A stretch of DNA of 6,601 nucleotides, from assembly GCA_034436295.1 (NCBI GenBank), contig DAOTVT010000018.1, positions 1 through 6,601 on the forward strand. The letters run 5' to 3'. The notes beneath the pieces are model-generated. The model was given only the letters and a program-made list of their open reading frames with translations. It ran no database searches and had not been told where the DNA came from. Origin of the DNA: DTLA01 sp034436295. Lineage in GTDB: Bacteria; Chloroflexota; Anaerolineae; DTLA01. Both the position numbers and the translations under genes were made by a program. This document shows, piece by piece, positions 1-6,232 of this stretch; the stretch's first letter is position 1; the number at the start of each line of letters is the position of its first letter.

Positions 1-59
1 TCCAGCGCGGTAACGTTCCCGAATCTCTTGAGCAAGCCCTCTACACGAACTCCAGCCAT
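1..59 (-). CDS. ABC transporter ATP-binding protein, N-terminus only (window edge)
   Basis: Only the first 19 codons are in the window; the gene continues beyond base 1. The ATG at 59-57 opens a frame reading MAGVRVEGLLKRFGNVTAL. This matches the start of sugar-importer ATPases of the MalK/MsmX/UgpC type, which begin with a beta strand and then a KRFG-like segment; its aromatic residue normally stacks on the ATP adenine. A strong GAGGAGG ribosome-binding site lies at 70-64, four bases before the ATG. The gene starts 28 bases after the stop of the MalG-like permease on the same strand, so it is very likely the energising subunit of this importer and the fourth gene of the operon. The Walker, signature and C-terminal regulatory domains lie outside the window, so the subfamily cannot be confirmed. 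Confidence 0.8.
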   Translation of the reverse strand, partial: MAGVRVEGLLKRFGNVTAL

Positions 60-87
60 CTGGCCTCCTCACACTCGCTGGTCTGGA

Positions 88-1020
88 TTAGTATTTCACG
101 GCGCCCGCGGTCAACCCACGGATCACCCAACGCTGGAACACAAGAGTCATAAACGCCACCAGCGCCACCGACAGAATGATGGCCGCCGATATCCACGTCC
201 ACTCGTACCGGAACTGCACGGAGAAATTCAGCATTGCAGCCGGCACGGTCTGGACCGCAGGAATGCCCATGGAAACCGCAGAGGCAAGCATAAACTCGCC
301 CCAGGACCCCAGAAACGCGAATACCCCCGCCGAAAACAGCCCGGGAGCCGCCAGTGGAATAATGACCTTCCGGAAAATCTGGATGGGCTTGTACCCGTCC
401 ATCTTCGCCGCGTCTTCCAGGTCAAACGGCAACTCGGCAAAATAGCAGGCGATGAGCCAGGTTGACATCGGCACATTGTAGAAGATGTTGGGAATGATCA
501 TCGCCAACAGCGTGCGCAGCAGGCCCAGAGAGCGCATCAGCATGAAGGTCGGCGCAATCGTTACGGCGATGGGAATCATGGCTCCCAACTGCAAGAAGAT
601 CAGCGACTGAATCTTGTACTTGAAGCGCAGGCGCGCGATGGCATACGCGGACAGAGATGAAATCAGCAGGCTGAGCGCCGCAACCGAGGTAGAGACGATG
701 AGGCTATTCCGCAGGGGCGTGATGAAATTGAGGCTCTTCACAATCCTCGCCTGGTCTGCGGGAAGCACCATGCTCCCCTTGGTCTCGCTCTCCAATTCGG
801 CCTCTTCCACGATCCCCAATACAGCCCGATAGGCCTGCAACGTCGGCTTGGACGGCCAAAGTTCCAGCGGGATCATGTACTCTGCCCCCCTGGGCTTCAG
901 CGATGTGCTCAGGATATAGAACATGGGCGTCAGACAGAAGACGGCGATCGCGATGGTAACCACTGTCTGCATCAAGTAAGTCGCTTGGTTCCGGTACCGG
1001 TGGCTTAGTTTTACGCTCAT
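88..1020 (-). CDS. Carbohydrate ABC transporter permease, MalG-like (CUT1 family)
   Basis: A 310-residue inner-membrane permease, one half of the channel of a sugar importer. There is a first membrane segment at about residues 17-38, then a periplasmic loop, then a block of hydrophobic segments from about 103 to the C-terminus. The EAA loop that docks on the ATPase is clear at 202-222 (EDAAKMDG, then RKVIIPLAAPG). The protein ends in GLTAGAVKY, close to the GLTAGAVKG ending typical of MalG-type subunits. The start is ATG 1020-1018, which overlaps the TGA of the MalF-like gene by 4 bases (ATGA), with a GAGG eight bases upstream; this indicates translational coupling. The stop is TAA at 90-88. 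The loop after membrane segment 1 seems to carry extra acidic and polar residues (about 71-97) compared with the usual short link before the RNSLIVS segment. The substrate cannot be read from the sequence. Confidence 0.93.
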   Translation of the reverse strand: MSVKLSHRYRNQATYLMQTVVTIAIAVFCLTPMFYILSTSLKPRGAEYMIPLELWPSKPTLQAYRAVLGIVEEAELESETKGSMVLPADQARIVKSLNFITPLRNSLIVSTSVAALSLLISSLSAYAIARLRFKYKIQSLIFLQLGAMIPIAVTIAPTFMLMRSLGLLRTLLAMIIPNIFYNVPMSTWLIACYFAELPFDLEDAAKMDGYKPIQIFRKVIIPLAAPGLFSAGVFAFLGSWGEFMLASAVSMGIPAVQTVPAAMLNFSVQFRYEWTWISAAIILSVALVAFMTLVFQRWVIRGLTAGAVKY

Positions 1021-1913
1021 TCCTTGAACCTCAGATTGCGGCGGATCCTGGAAAGGTAGATGACGGCGAGTCCAACGATGATGGCAAAGACCACGATGGC
1101 GTAGGCCGAACCGAGGCCAAACTTGCCATACGTAAAGTAGTACTTGTACGCGAACGAACTCAGGGTCTCCGTTACGGTTCCCGGCCCCCCGCCCGTGAGT
1201 CCGTAGATGAGGTCAAAGGTGCGCAGCGCGTCAATCCCGCGGAACAGAAGCGCAACGAGGATGGTGGGCAGGAGCATGGGCAGCGTTACCTTGCGGAACC
1301 GGAACCAGGACCGCGCGCCATCCACCTTTGCCGCATCGTAGATGTCGGCGGGAATTGCCGCAAGCCCGCCCAGCAGGAAGATAGCCATAATGGACGAGTT
1401 CTTCCAAACGTCGGCAAAGATGACGCTGTGAACGGCCAAGACAGGCTCTGTCAGGAATAGAGGCGGCTTGTCGGCCAGGCCAAGCGAAACCAGGATGTAG
1501 CCAAACAGCCCCACGTCCGCATGGAACAGCCAACGCCAGATCATGGCATTGATAATGGGAGGAATCACCCAGGGCATGACGATGATCGCCCGCAGAATCC
1601 CGCCAAGCCAGCGCGAAACCCAGAACGTGGCCATCGCCATCCCCAAGCCGACGGCAAGTTCCAGAGCAGTCGCCATAACCGTGAAGTACACCGTGAAGCG
1701 CAAGGACTGCCAGAAGTACGTGCTCCGGAATACAGTAGCGTAGTTCTTGAACCACACAAACGGTTGGGTCTGCCAATCGGCCGTGTGTTGCAAATTGTGC
1801 AGGCTGTAGATGCCCGTCTGGACAATCTGATAGTAGTAGAACACAATCACGCCGATAAACGCGGGTAGCAGGAACAGAAAGGCAATTGTGGGTTCGCGCA
1901 ATCTAATCTTCAT
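1017..1913 (-). CDS. Sugar ABC transporter permease, MalF-like (CUT1 family)
   Basis: A 298-residue inner-membrane permease that pairs with the MalG-like protein. It has a first membrane segment at residues 8-28 (FLFLLPAFIGV), further hydrophobic segments to about 288, an EAA loop at 193-211 (DAAKVDG, then RKVTLPMLLPT), and the family hallmark TGGGPGTVTETLSSFAYKYYF-like stretch from about 240. I chose ATG 1913-1911 because it gives the usual family length and places the first membrane helix right after a short basic MKIRLREP leader. A GTG at 1979-1977 would add 22 residues (total 320), but it lies in the loop of a strong inverted repeat and the added residues do not look like family sequence. 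Neither start has a good Shine-Dalgarno site, so the start is uncertain. The stop TGA overlaps the next gene's ATG. It is the second gene of the importer operon. Confidence 0.9.
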   Translation of the reverse strand: MKIRLREPTIAFLFLLPAFIGVIVFYYYQIVQTGIYSLHNLQHTADWQTQPFVWFKNYATVFRSTYFWQSLRFTVYFTVMATALELAVGLGMAMATFWVSRWLGGILRAIIVMPWVIPPIINAMIWRWLFHADVGLFGYILVSLGLADKPPLFLTEPVLAVHSVIFADVWKNSSIMAIFLLGGLAAIPADIYDAAKVDGARSWFRFRKVTLPMLLPTILVALLFRGIDALRTFDLIYGLTGGGPGTVTETLSSFAYKYYFTYGKFGLGSAYAIVVFAIIVGLAVIYLSRIRRNLRFKE

Positions 1914-1959
1914 GATCGCACCGGCCAATGAGAACTTATGCTGCCTGGGTATGACCGTG

Positions 1960-2012
1960 GTACTGGGCTTTGAGGGCACGAGGCCACTCGCCAGACCCCC
2001 AAAGCCCAGTAC
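1960..2012 (-). repeat. 13-bp perfect inverted repeat between binding-protein and permease genes
   Basis: The arms at 1960-1972 (gtactgggctttg) and 2000-2012 (caaagcccagtac) are exact reverse complements. Three more G-C pairs follow after one mismatch (1974-1976 with 1996-1998), leaving a loop of about 19 bases. It sits 17 bases after the stop of the solute-binding protein gene. No T-run follows the stem in the minus direction, so it does not look like a full intrinsic terminator. Stem-loops at this place in importer operons are known to protect the binding-protein mRNA 3' end and lower permease expression. That role is inferred here from position. Confidence 0.75.
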
Positions 2013-2029
2013 GCACGTTTCTGATTGTA

Positions 2030-3412
2030 CTAATGGCCTGTAGCCAGGTCAATCCTGGCGCAGGCGTCGTTCAGAGCAGCCTTGGGCGCCTTCAGCCCGG
2101 TGATGGCCGCATGGATTTCTTCGGCCAGAATGTCGGCGATCTCCGGATACTGCGGGCTGGAAAGCGGAGCCAGCGCCGTCTTCGCAATCTCCTCAATCAG
2201 CGGCATGTTGGGGTTGTTCTTGATCACGTCAGGATCCGTGTAAACATCCATGTGCGCCTGGACGGGGCCCTGGGACAGGTTCAGTTCCTTCTGCACCGGG
2301 AAGTCAAACATGACCTCCAGCACTTTCAGAGCCGCATCCTTGCTGTCGGAGAACTTGCTGATGGCGAAGGCCCAGCCTTCGTAGGTGCCAGAACGGCGCC
2401 CGCCCGGCTGCGCCGGGTTCGGGATGAAGCCCCACTTGCCCACGACCTTGGACTTCTCGGGGTTGTCCAGCCAGAACAGCATGTCCTGGCGGCCGGTGTG
2501 GAAGATGGCCTGCCCGCTCACAAAGCGGACCATGGAGTCCTCTTCCTTCCACGTGGCAACCTCGGCCGGCGAGATCCCTTCCTTGATGAGGTTCACCATG
2601 TACTCCAGCGCGGCCTGGGCCTGCGGCGAGTTCATGGCGCACTTGCCGGCGTCATCAAAGTACTTCCCGCCGAAGCCGTACAGGTACTCAAACCAGCGGT
2701 TCACCAACGCCACGTCTTTCTTGCCCGACCAAGTCCAGCCGGTCATCCCGGGTTCCTTGGCCATGATGGCTTTGCTGATGGTAACCACATCGTCGTAGGT
2801 CTGTGGAGGCTTGAACCCGTACTTCTCCAGCAGGTCCTTGCGGTAGTACAGCCCACCGATGCCGCCCCACCACGGCCCCAGGCCCATCAGTTTGCCCTTG
2901 TACGTGTGGGCTTCCAGATAGGCCGGGATCAGTTTCGCCGTGATCTTGGGATCCACATCGGGCGCCACACCGTCGTTCAGCGGCTCCAGCCAGCCCGCCT
3001 CGGCGAACTCGGCGGTCCAGTACCCGCCCACGCCCAGGATATCCACGGTGGGATCCTTGGCCATGAACCAGGTGGTGTACATGTCATGCCAGGTCTTGGC
3101 TTCGGTGGAGGTAACGAGCAGTTCCACCTTGATGTCGGGGTACTTCGCTTCTACCGCCTTCTTGATGGCGACGATCGGCGGATCCGCAGGACCGAAGGTC
3201 ATGTTGAAGTACTGGTTGTAGGCGATGGTAACGGTGGTCTTCTCCTGCGGGACAACCACGGTCTGCACGACGGGAACCGTTTCCTTGACGGGGACGACGA
3301 CGGTCTCTTTTTCCTTGATGACCTGAGGGGTCGGGGTGGGGCCACAGGCCGCCAATGTTGCGAGTACAACCAGGATACAGATACCCACTAGCCACTTTCG
3401 CTCACGGAACAT
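2030..3412 (-). CDS. Extracellular solute-binding lipoprotein of a carbohydrate ABC transporter (family 1)
   Basis: A 460-residue lipoprotein that captures the substrate outside the membrane and delivers it to the MalF/MalG-like channel. Residues 1-22 form a lipoprotein signal peptide: a basic MFRERK, a hydrophobic core, then the lipobox LAAC with the lipidated cysteine at 23. A linker rich in Pro, Thr, Val, Lys and Glu follows (about 24-58), a style frequent in Chloroflexota. The mature domain from about 60 has the family pattern: VTIAYNQYF strand, helix AIKKAVEAKYPDIKVEL, the DILGVGG segment, LEPLND, YKGKLMGLG, GGLYYRKDLLEKYG and later GTYEGWAFAISKFS. The start ATG 3412-3410 is fixed by AAGGAGG at 3426-3420 with 7-base spacing. 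A GTG at 3472 would add 20 residues before the signal peptide and lacks a well-spaced ribosome site. The stop is TAG. It is the first gene of the operon, as usual for the component needed in excess. The ligand is unknown; a sugar, oligosaccharide or polyol is likely. Confidence 0.94.
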   Translation of the reverse strand: MFRERKWLVGICILVVLATLAACGPTPTPQVIKEKETVVVPVKETVPVVQTVVVPQEKTTVTIAYNQYFNMTFGPADPPIVAIKKAVEAKYPDIKVELLVTSTEAKTWHDMYTTWFMAKDPTVDILGVGGYWTAEFAEAGWLEPLNDGVAPDVDPKITAKLIPAYLEAHTYKGKLMGLGPWWGGIGGLYYRKDLLEKYGFKPPQTYDDVVTISKAIMAKEPGMTGWTWSGKKDVALVNRWFEYLYGFGGKYFDDAGKCAMNSPQAQAALEYMVNLIKEGISPAEVATWKEEDSMVRFVSGQAIFHTGRQDMLFWLDNPEKSKVVGKWGFIPNPAQPGGRRSGTYEGWAFAISKFSDSKDAALKVLEVMFDFPVQKELNLSQGPVQAHMDVYTDPDVIKNNPNMPLIEEIAKTALAPLSSPQYPEIADILAEEIHAAITGLKAPKAALNDACARIDLATGH

Positions 3413-3419
3413 CGTTTTT

Positions 3420-3426
3420 CCTCCTT
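3420..3426 (-). promoter_or_regulatory. Ribosome-binding site of the solute-binding protein gene
   Basis: AAGGAGG on the minus strand, 7 bases before ATG 3412. It is a full-strength Shine-Dalgarno site and decides the start against the upstream GTG at 3472. Confidence 0.85.
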
Positions 3427-3492
3427 GAAGAACACTAGACGCTAGGGACCCAACCGCATGCTTGAGAATCACTCACTGTATCCTAGTATGGC

Positions 3493-3502
3493 ATCACCTC
3501 CT
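3493..3502 (-). promoter_or_regulatory. Orphan Shine-Dalgarno-like sequence in the leader
   Basis: AGGAGGTGAT on the minus strand is a 10-base complement of the 16S rRNA 3' tail, lying about 70 bases upstream of the real ribosome site of the lipoprotein gene. The only start codon touching it is the overlapping ATG at 3494-3492, which would encode just Met-Pro-Tyr before a TAG. The spacing is too short for normal initiation. It may be a ribosome standby site, a minimal leader peptide or chance. Confidence 0.3.
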
Positions 3503-3664
3503 CTACATTGCGCCGGGATCTCCGGTCGCGACACCTGAAACCAGAGGGAGAGCCGATACACCCGCCGATTGACGGCTGACTATCGCAAAGCGTTTGGGCT
3601 CCAAAGGGACTTCAGTGTTGTGGCCCGCACCCCGTAGTAGAATTCGCAAGAAGATACTGCCGAT

Positions 3665-3691
3665 TTGACAGCAAGGCCGGTAGGATATAAT
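3665..3691 (+). promoter_or_regulatory. Predicted sigma70 promoter for the AOR operon
   Basis: The -35 box is TTGACA at 3665-3670 (perfect). The -10 box is TATAAT at 3686-3691 with a 15-base spacer, or TAATAT at 3688-3693 with the ideal 17-base spacer. The expected transcript start is near 3698, giving a leader of about 100 bases before ATG 3797. The AT-rich island stands out in a GC-rich genome. Confidence 0.65.
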
Positions 3692-3709
3692 ATCGTCTCA
3701 TCATAACGT

Positions 3710-3738
3710 ATTATACACCCAATTCCCGCGTTTGTCAA
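3710..3738 (-). promoter_or_regulatory. Perfect-consensus sigma70 promoter for the importer operon
   Basis: On the minus strand, TTGACA at 3738-3733 and TATAAT at 3715-3710 are separated by exactly 17 bases, the full textbook consensus. The expected start is near 3703. It reads leftward into the solute-binding protein gene and across the plus-strand promoter. A perfect consensus usually means strong basal activity, so control is likely by a repressor or by interference from the opposing promoter. Confidence 0.75.
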
Positions 3739-3772
3739 GATGGGCTTGTAAACTTATGAGTTGCTGTACCAG

Positions 3773-3794
3773 CGTACCCACACAAGGAGGTACG
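3773..3794 (+). promoter_or_regulatory. Ribosome-binding site of the AOR gene with a small overlapping hairpin
   Basis: AAGGAGG at 3784-3790 lies 6 bases before ATG 3797 and fixes that start. CGTACC at 3773-3778 and GGTACG at 3789-3794 are exact reverse complements with a 10-base loop, so the last two G of the Shine-Dalgarno site can be paired. A second GTACC at 3766-3770 could compete for the same arm. The ribosome site is solid; a regulatory role for the hairpin is only possible. Confidence 0.6.
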
Positions 3795-3796
3795 GC

Positions 3797-5695
3797 ATGG
3801 CATCGGTTGTCGTTGACCTGACGCAGCGCCGCGTGGAATGGCTGCCCACCGACCCCGACCTGCGCCGCCGCTTCTTGGGCGCACGTGGCATTGCTGCTCG
3901 CCTGCTCACCGACTTCACTTCGCCCGACACCGAGCCCCTTTCGCCCGAAAACCCCCTCATCTTCTCCGCAGGCCCGTTCTCGGGCACGCCCTGGCCCACA
4001 GGCTCGCGCTACCACGTTACCTTCAAGTCGCCGCTGACCGGCATCTATGGCTATGCCAGTTCGGGCGGGCACTTCGGCCCGGCCCTCGCGCACGCTGGCA
4101 TAGACACGCTCATCGTTCTCGGGCAAGCCTCCGAGCCGGTGTACTTGGAGGTGCGCCCCGGCCGTGTGGACATCCTGCCTGCGGGCGACCTGTGGGGCCG
4201 CACCACAGGTGAGGTCCACGACTTGCTCCTCCAGGGCCAGCCCCGCTCGCGGGTCGCCTGCATCGGGCCTGCGGGCGAGAACGGCGTCCTGTTCGCGGGC
4301 ATCATCAGCGACTACAGCCGGGCCGCGGCGCGCTGCGGCGGGGGCGCGGTGATGGGGGCCAAGCGCCTCAAGGCCATCGTCGTGCGCGACGGGGCCAAGC
4401 CAACCTACCCCGAAGCCTTCACCGCCCTGGCGCGGAATGCCGCCCGCCGCCTTCGCGAGTCGCCCTCCACCCAGGGGCTCATCCGATTCGGGACGCCCGT
4501 GCTGATGGCATCCAAGAACTTTTCGGGCGACCTTCCCGCCCGCAACCATCAGGCAGCCCAAGTCCCCTTCATCCGCAACATGGACGGCGAGGCCGTCAAC
4601 CGCCTGACGGTGGAGCGTCGCGGGTGCTACGCGTGCCCGATTCGCTGCGACAGGATTTCGCGCGTGGAATCGGGGCCCCACGCCTGCGAAGTGGGTGGGC
4701 CTGAATACGAAACCCTAGACGCGCTGGGGCCAATGTGCTGGGTCAGCGATCTGGACGCCATTGTCTATGCCAACCGCCTGTGCAACGACCTGGGCTTGGA
4801 CACCATCTCCACAGGGGTGGTGATCGCCTTCGCCATGGAATGCCGGCAACACGGCCTGCTTGCAGACCCCGAACTGTCGCTGGAATGGGGCGACGTTCCC
4901 TCCCTGCTGGGGCTGATTCGGCGCATCGCCGCGCGCCAGGGCCTCGGCGACCTCCTCGCCGATGGCGTGATGCGCGCCGCCCAGCGGATAGGGGGCGACG
5001 CGCACCGGTTCGCCATGCACGTCAAGGGGATGGAACTGCCGCGCCAGGAACCCCGCGTGGCCAAAGGCTTCGGCCTGGGGCACGCCACATCCAACCGTGG
5101 CGCAGATCACCTGTACGCGTTGCCCACCGTGGATTTGGCGGGACTCTGGGATGCGGCGCAGCGCCTATTCCCCGCCGAGATCGTGCCCCAACTCATGAAC
5201 GTGGCCGACGAGACCTACAAACCGGACCTCGTCGTCTTTACCGAACACTACTGTGCGGTCAGCGATGCGCTTGGCGTGTGCAAATTCAGCACGGCAGAGA
5301 CCTACGGCCTCTACCCAGAGGATTTGGCGCAGGGGCTTAGCGCCCTGTGGGGAGAGGAGATAAGCGCCGACGAACTGCTCCTGGCCGGGGAGCGAATCGT
5401 GAACCTGGAGCGCATGTACAACGTCCGACTGGGACTCTCGCGCAAGGACGACGCCCTGCCCGAGCGGTTTACCCGTGAGCCTCTTGACCTCTACGCCTAC
5501 ACTTACGAGGACGGGCAACCATGGGCCACTCGCTCCGAAAAGCCCATTCGCTCCGGTGCGCTCATCGGGCTGGACAGGATGCTGGATCGCTATTATGCTT
5601 TGCGCGGGTGGGACGCCAACGGCATCCCCACCGCCGCAACGCTCGCCAGGTTGGGGCTACAGCCGCCCGACGAACATCGCCCGCGCTTGGAATAA
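3797..5695 (+). CDS. Aldehyde ferredoxin oxidoreductase family protein (W/Mo bis-pterin enzyme)
   Basis: A complete 632-residue cytoplasmic enzyme of the AOR family, which oxidises aldehydes to carboxylic acids and passes electrons to ferredoxin. The N-terminal cofactor-binding domain shows FLGARGIAARLL, LSPENPLIFSAGP, GSRYHV, SPLTGIYG and GGHFGP. The proximal [4Fe-4S] ligands are Cys277, Cys280 and Cys284 (CYACPIRC) with the distant Cys495. The pterin motifs are D331-L-G-L and D490-A-L-G-V-C495; their spacing matches Pyrococcus furiosus AOR (C288, C291, C295, D489, C494). E303 (GPEYET) and H438 (RGADH) probably correspond to active-site Glu313 and His448. I chose ATG 3797 because of the AAGGAGG six bases upstream; a TTG at 3761 would add 12 residues spanning that ribosome site. 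The stop is TAA, 56 bases before the polyferredoxin gene. Substrate range (AOR, FOR or other branch) and metal (W versus Mo) cannot be decided here. Confidence 0.95.
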   Translation: MASVVVDLTQRRVEWLPTDPDLRRRFLGARGIAARLLTDFTSPDTEPLSPENPLIFSAGPFSGTPWPTGSRYHVTFKSPLTGIYGYASSGGHFGPALAHAGIDTLIVLGQASEPVYLEVRPGRVDILPAGDLWGRTTGEVHDLLLQGQPRSRVACIGPAGENGVLFAGIISDYSRAAARCGGGAVMGAKRLKAIVVRDGAKPTYPEAFTALARNAARRLRESPSTQGLIRFGTPVLMASKNFSGDLPARNHQAAQVPFIRNMDGEAVNRLTVERRGCYACPIRCDRISRVESGPHACEVGGPEYETLDALGPMCWVSDLDAIVYANRLCNDLGLDTISTGVVIAFAMECRQHGLLADPELSLEWGDVPSLLGLIRRIAARQGLGDLLADGVMRAAQRIGGDAHRFAMHVKGMELPRQEPRVAKGFGLGHATSNRGADHLYALPTVDLAGLWDAAQRLFPAEIVPQLMNVADETYKPDLVVFTEHYCAVSDALGVCKFSTAETYGLYPEDLAQGLSALWGEEISADELLLAGERIVNLERMYNVRLGLSRKDDALPERFTREPLDLYAYTYEDGQPWATRSEKPIRSGALIGLDRMLDRYYALRGWDANGIPTAATLARLGLQPPDEHRPRLE

Positions 5696-5751
5696 CATTG
5701 CCGCGCCACTGCGAACCCGATGGTTTGCCATAACTTGGTATTGGAGGGAAT

Positions 5752-6231
5752 ATGCAACTGTACATAGACTCCGCGAAGTGCACCGGCTGCAGGATTTGCG
5801 AGGTTTTCTGCTCATTCAAGCACGAAAGCGCCATCCAACCCGCCAAAGCGCGAATCACCGTCCTCGCCGGCGATGAGCCTGGGCGCTTCATCCCGTTCAC
5901 GTGCATGCAGTGCGCCCGACCGGCGTGTGCCGAGGCCTGCCCCGTGGGCGCCATCACCCGCAATGAGGAATCCGGCCTGGTGTCCGTAGATGCGAATCAG
6001 TGCATCGGCTGCAGGATGTGCGTCCAGGCGTGTCCCTTCGGGGCGATGTCCTACGACCGCGACCGGGGCATCGCGTACAAGTGCGACCTGTGCGGCGGCG
6101 ACCCTGAATGCGCGCGCATGTGTCCGACAGGCGCCATCCAGTTCCTCCGCGAGGAAGTCATCATCGCCAGGCGGCGCAAGACCGGCCCGGCGATGCTGAA
6201 ACGCGCGGCTCATCTGATAGAGGGGGAGTAA
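5752..6231 (+). CDS. Four-cluster [4Fe-4S] polyferredoxin, probable AOR electron-transfer subunit
   Basis: A 159-residue soluble iron-sulfur protein of the DMSO-reductase-B/HycB-like ferredoxin type. It has exactly 16 cysteines in four groups: C10/13/16/20 (CTGCRICEVFC), C51/54/59/63 (CMQCARPACAEAC), C84/87/90/94 (CIGCRMCVQAC) and C111/114/120/124 (CDLCGGDPECARMC), enough for four [4Fe-4S] clusters. The Pro-Val-Gly, Pro-Phe-Gly and Pro-Thr-Gly turns after the last cysteine of groups II to IV are typical. The C-terminal tail (about 132-159) is basic, then helical. There is no signal peptide or membrane segment, so it acts in the cytoplasm. Start ATG 5752 has GGAGG at 5743-5747. It lies between two AOR-family genes on the same strand and resembles the AorA subunit of Aromatoleum-type AorABC enzymes, which carries electrons away from the tungsten subunit. 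The final electron acceptor is not seen here. Confidence 0.93.
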   Translation: MQLYIDSAKCTGCRICEVFCSFKHESAIQPAKARITVLAGDEPGRFIPFTCMQCARPACAEACPVGAITRNEESGLVSVDANQCIGCRMCVQACPFGAMSYDRDRGIAYKCDLCGGDPECARMCPTGAIQFLREEVIIARRRKTGPAMLKRAAHLIEGE

Positions 6232-6232
6232 G

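Larger units (their letters stand above)
3413..3703 (-). promoter_or_regulatory. Long 5' leader of the importer operon (about 290 bases, no recognised riboswitch)
   Basis: If the minus-strand promoter at 3738-3710 is the operon's start, the mRNA carries a leader of about 290 bases before the lipoprotein ATG. I see no protein gene in it. It contains a nested dyad at 3554-3585 (CGATA with TATCG outside, GCCG with CGGC inside). It also has a GC-rich hairpin at 3510-3529 (CCGG/CCGG plus GCG/CGC, one bulged base) and a 10-base match to the anti-Shine-Dalgarno at 3502-3493. A small interrupted palindrome, CAAAGCGTTTG, lies at 3586-3596. None matches a riboswitch class that I recognise, and no stem is followed by a T-run that would mark a terminator. 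These could be operator sites, attenuator structure or chance. Confidence 0.4.

Noticed and set aside
1970..3391. A 473-residue open frame on the plus strand opposite the solute-binding protein gene.
   Set aside because: It is a mirror of a real GC-rich gene: the composition is rich in Arg, Gly, His and Val with no recognisable domain, while the minus strand encodes a clear lipoprotein with a ribosome site.
3413..3472. GTG at 3472 as an upstream start for the lipoprotein.
   Set aside because: It would put 20 residues ahead of a complete signal peptide and lacks a well-spaced ribosome site, whereas ATG 3412 has AAGGAGG seven bases upstream.
3586..3596. CAAAGCGTTTG as a LacI-family operator.
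   Set aside because: The arms are only 4 bases and the centre is odd-length (GCG), unlike the CG-centred even palindromes of LacI-type regulators. It is too weak to call.
3761..3796. TTG at 3761 as an upstream start for the first AOR.
   Set aside because: The extension would be encoded by the AAGGAGG ribosome site itself; ATG 3797 has perfect spacing to that site.
3701..4681. A 326-residue open frame on the minus strand opposite the first AOR gene and running into the control region.
   Set aside because: The AOR reading has conserved motifs throughout. The opposite frame has low-complexity Arg/Gly/Ala composition, no domain, and would have to run across both promoters.
4735..5340. A 201-residue plus-strand frame inside the AOR gene.
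   Set aside because: It is an out-of-frame shadow of the AOR, very rich in Arg, Pro and Gly, with no separate ribosome site or family features.
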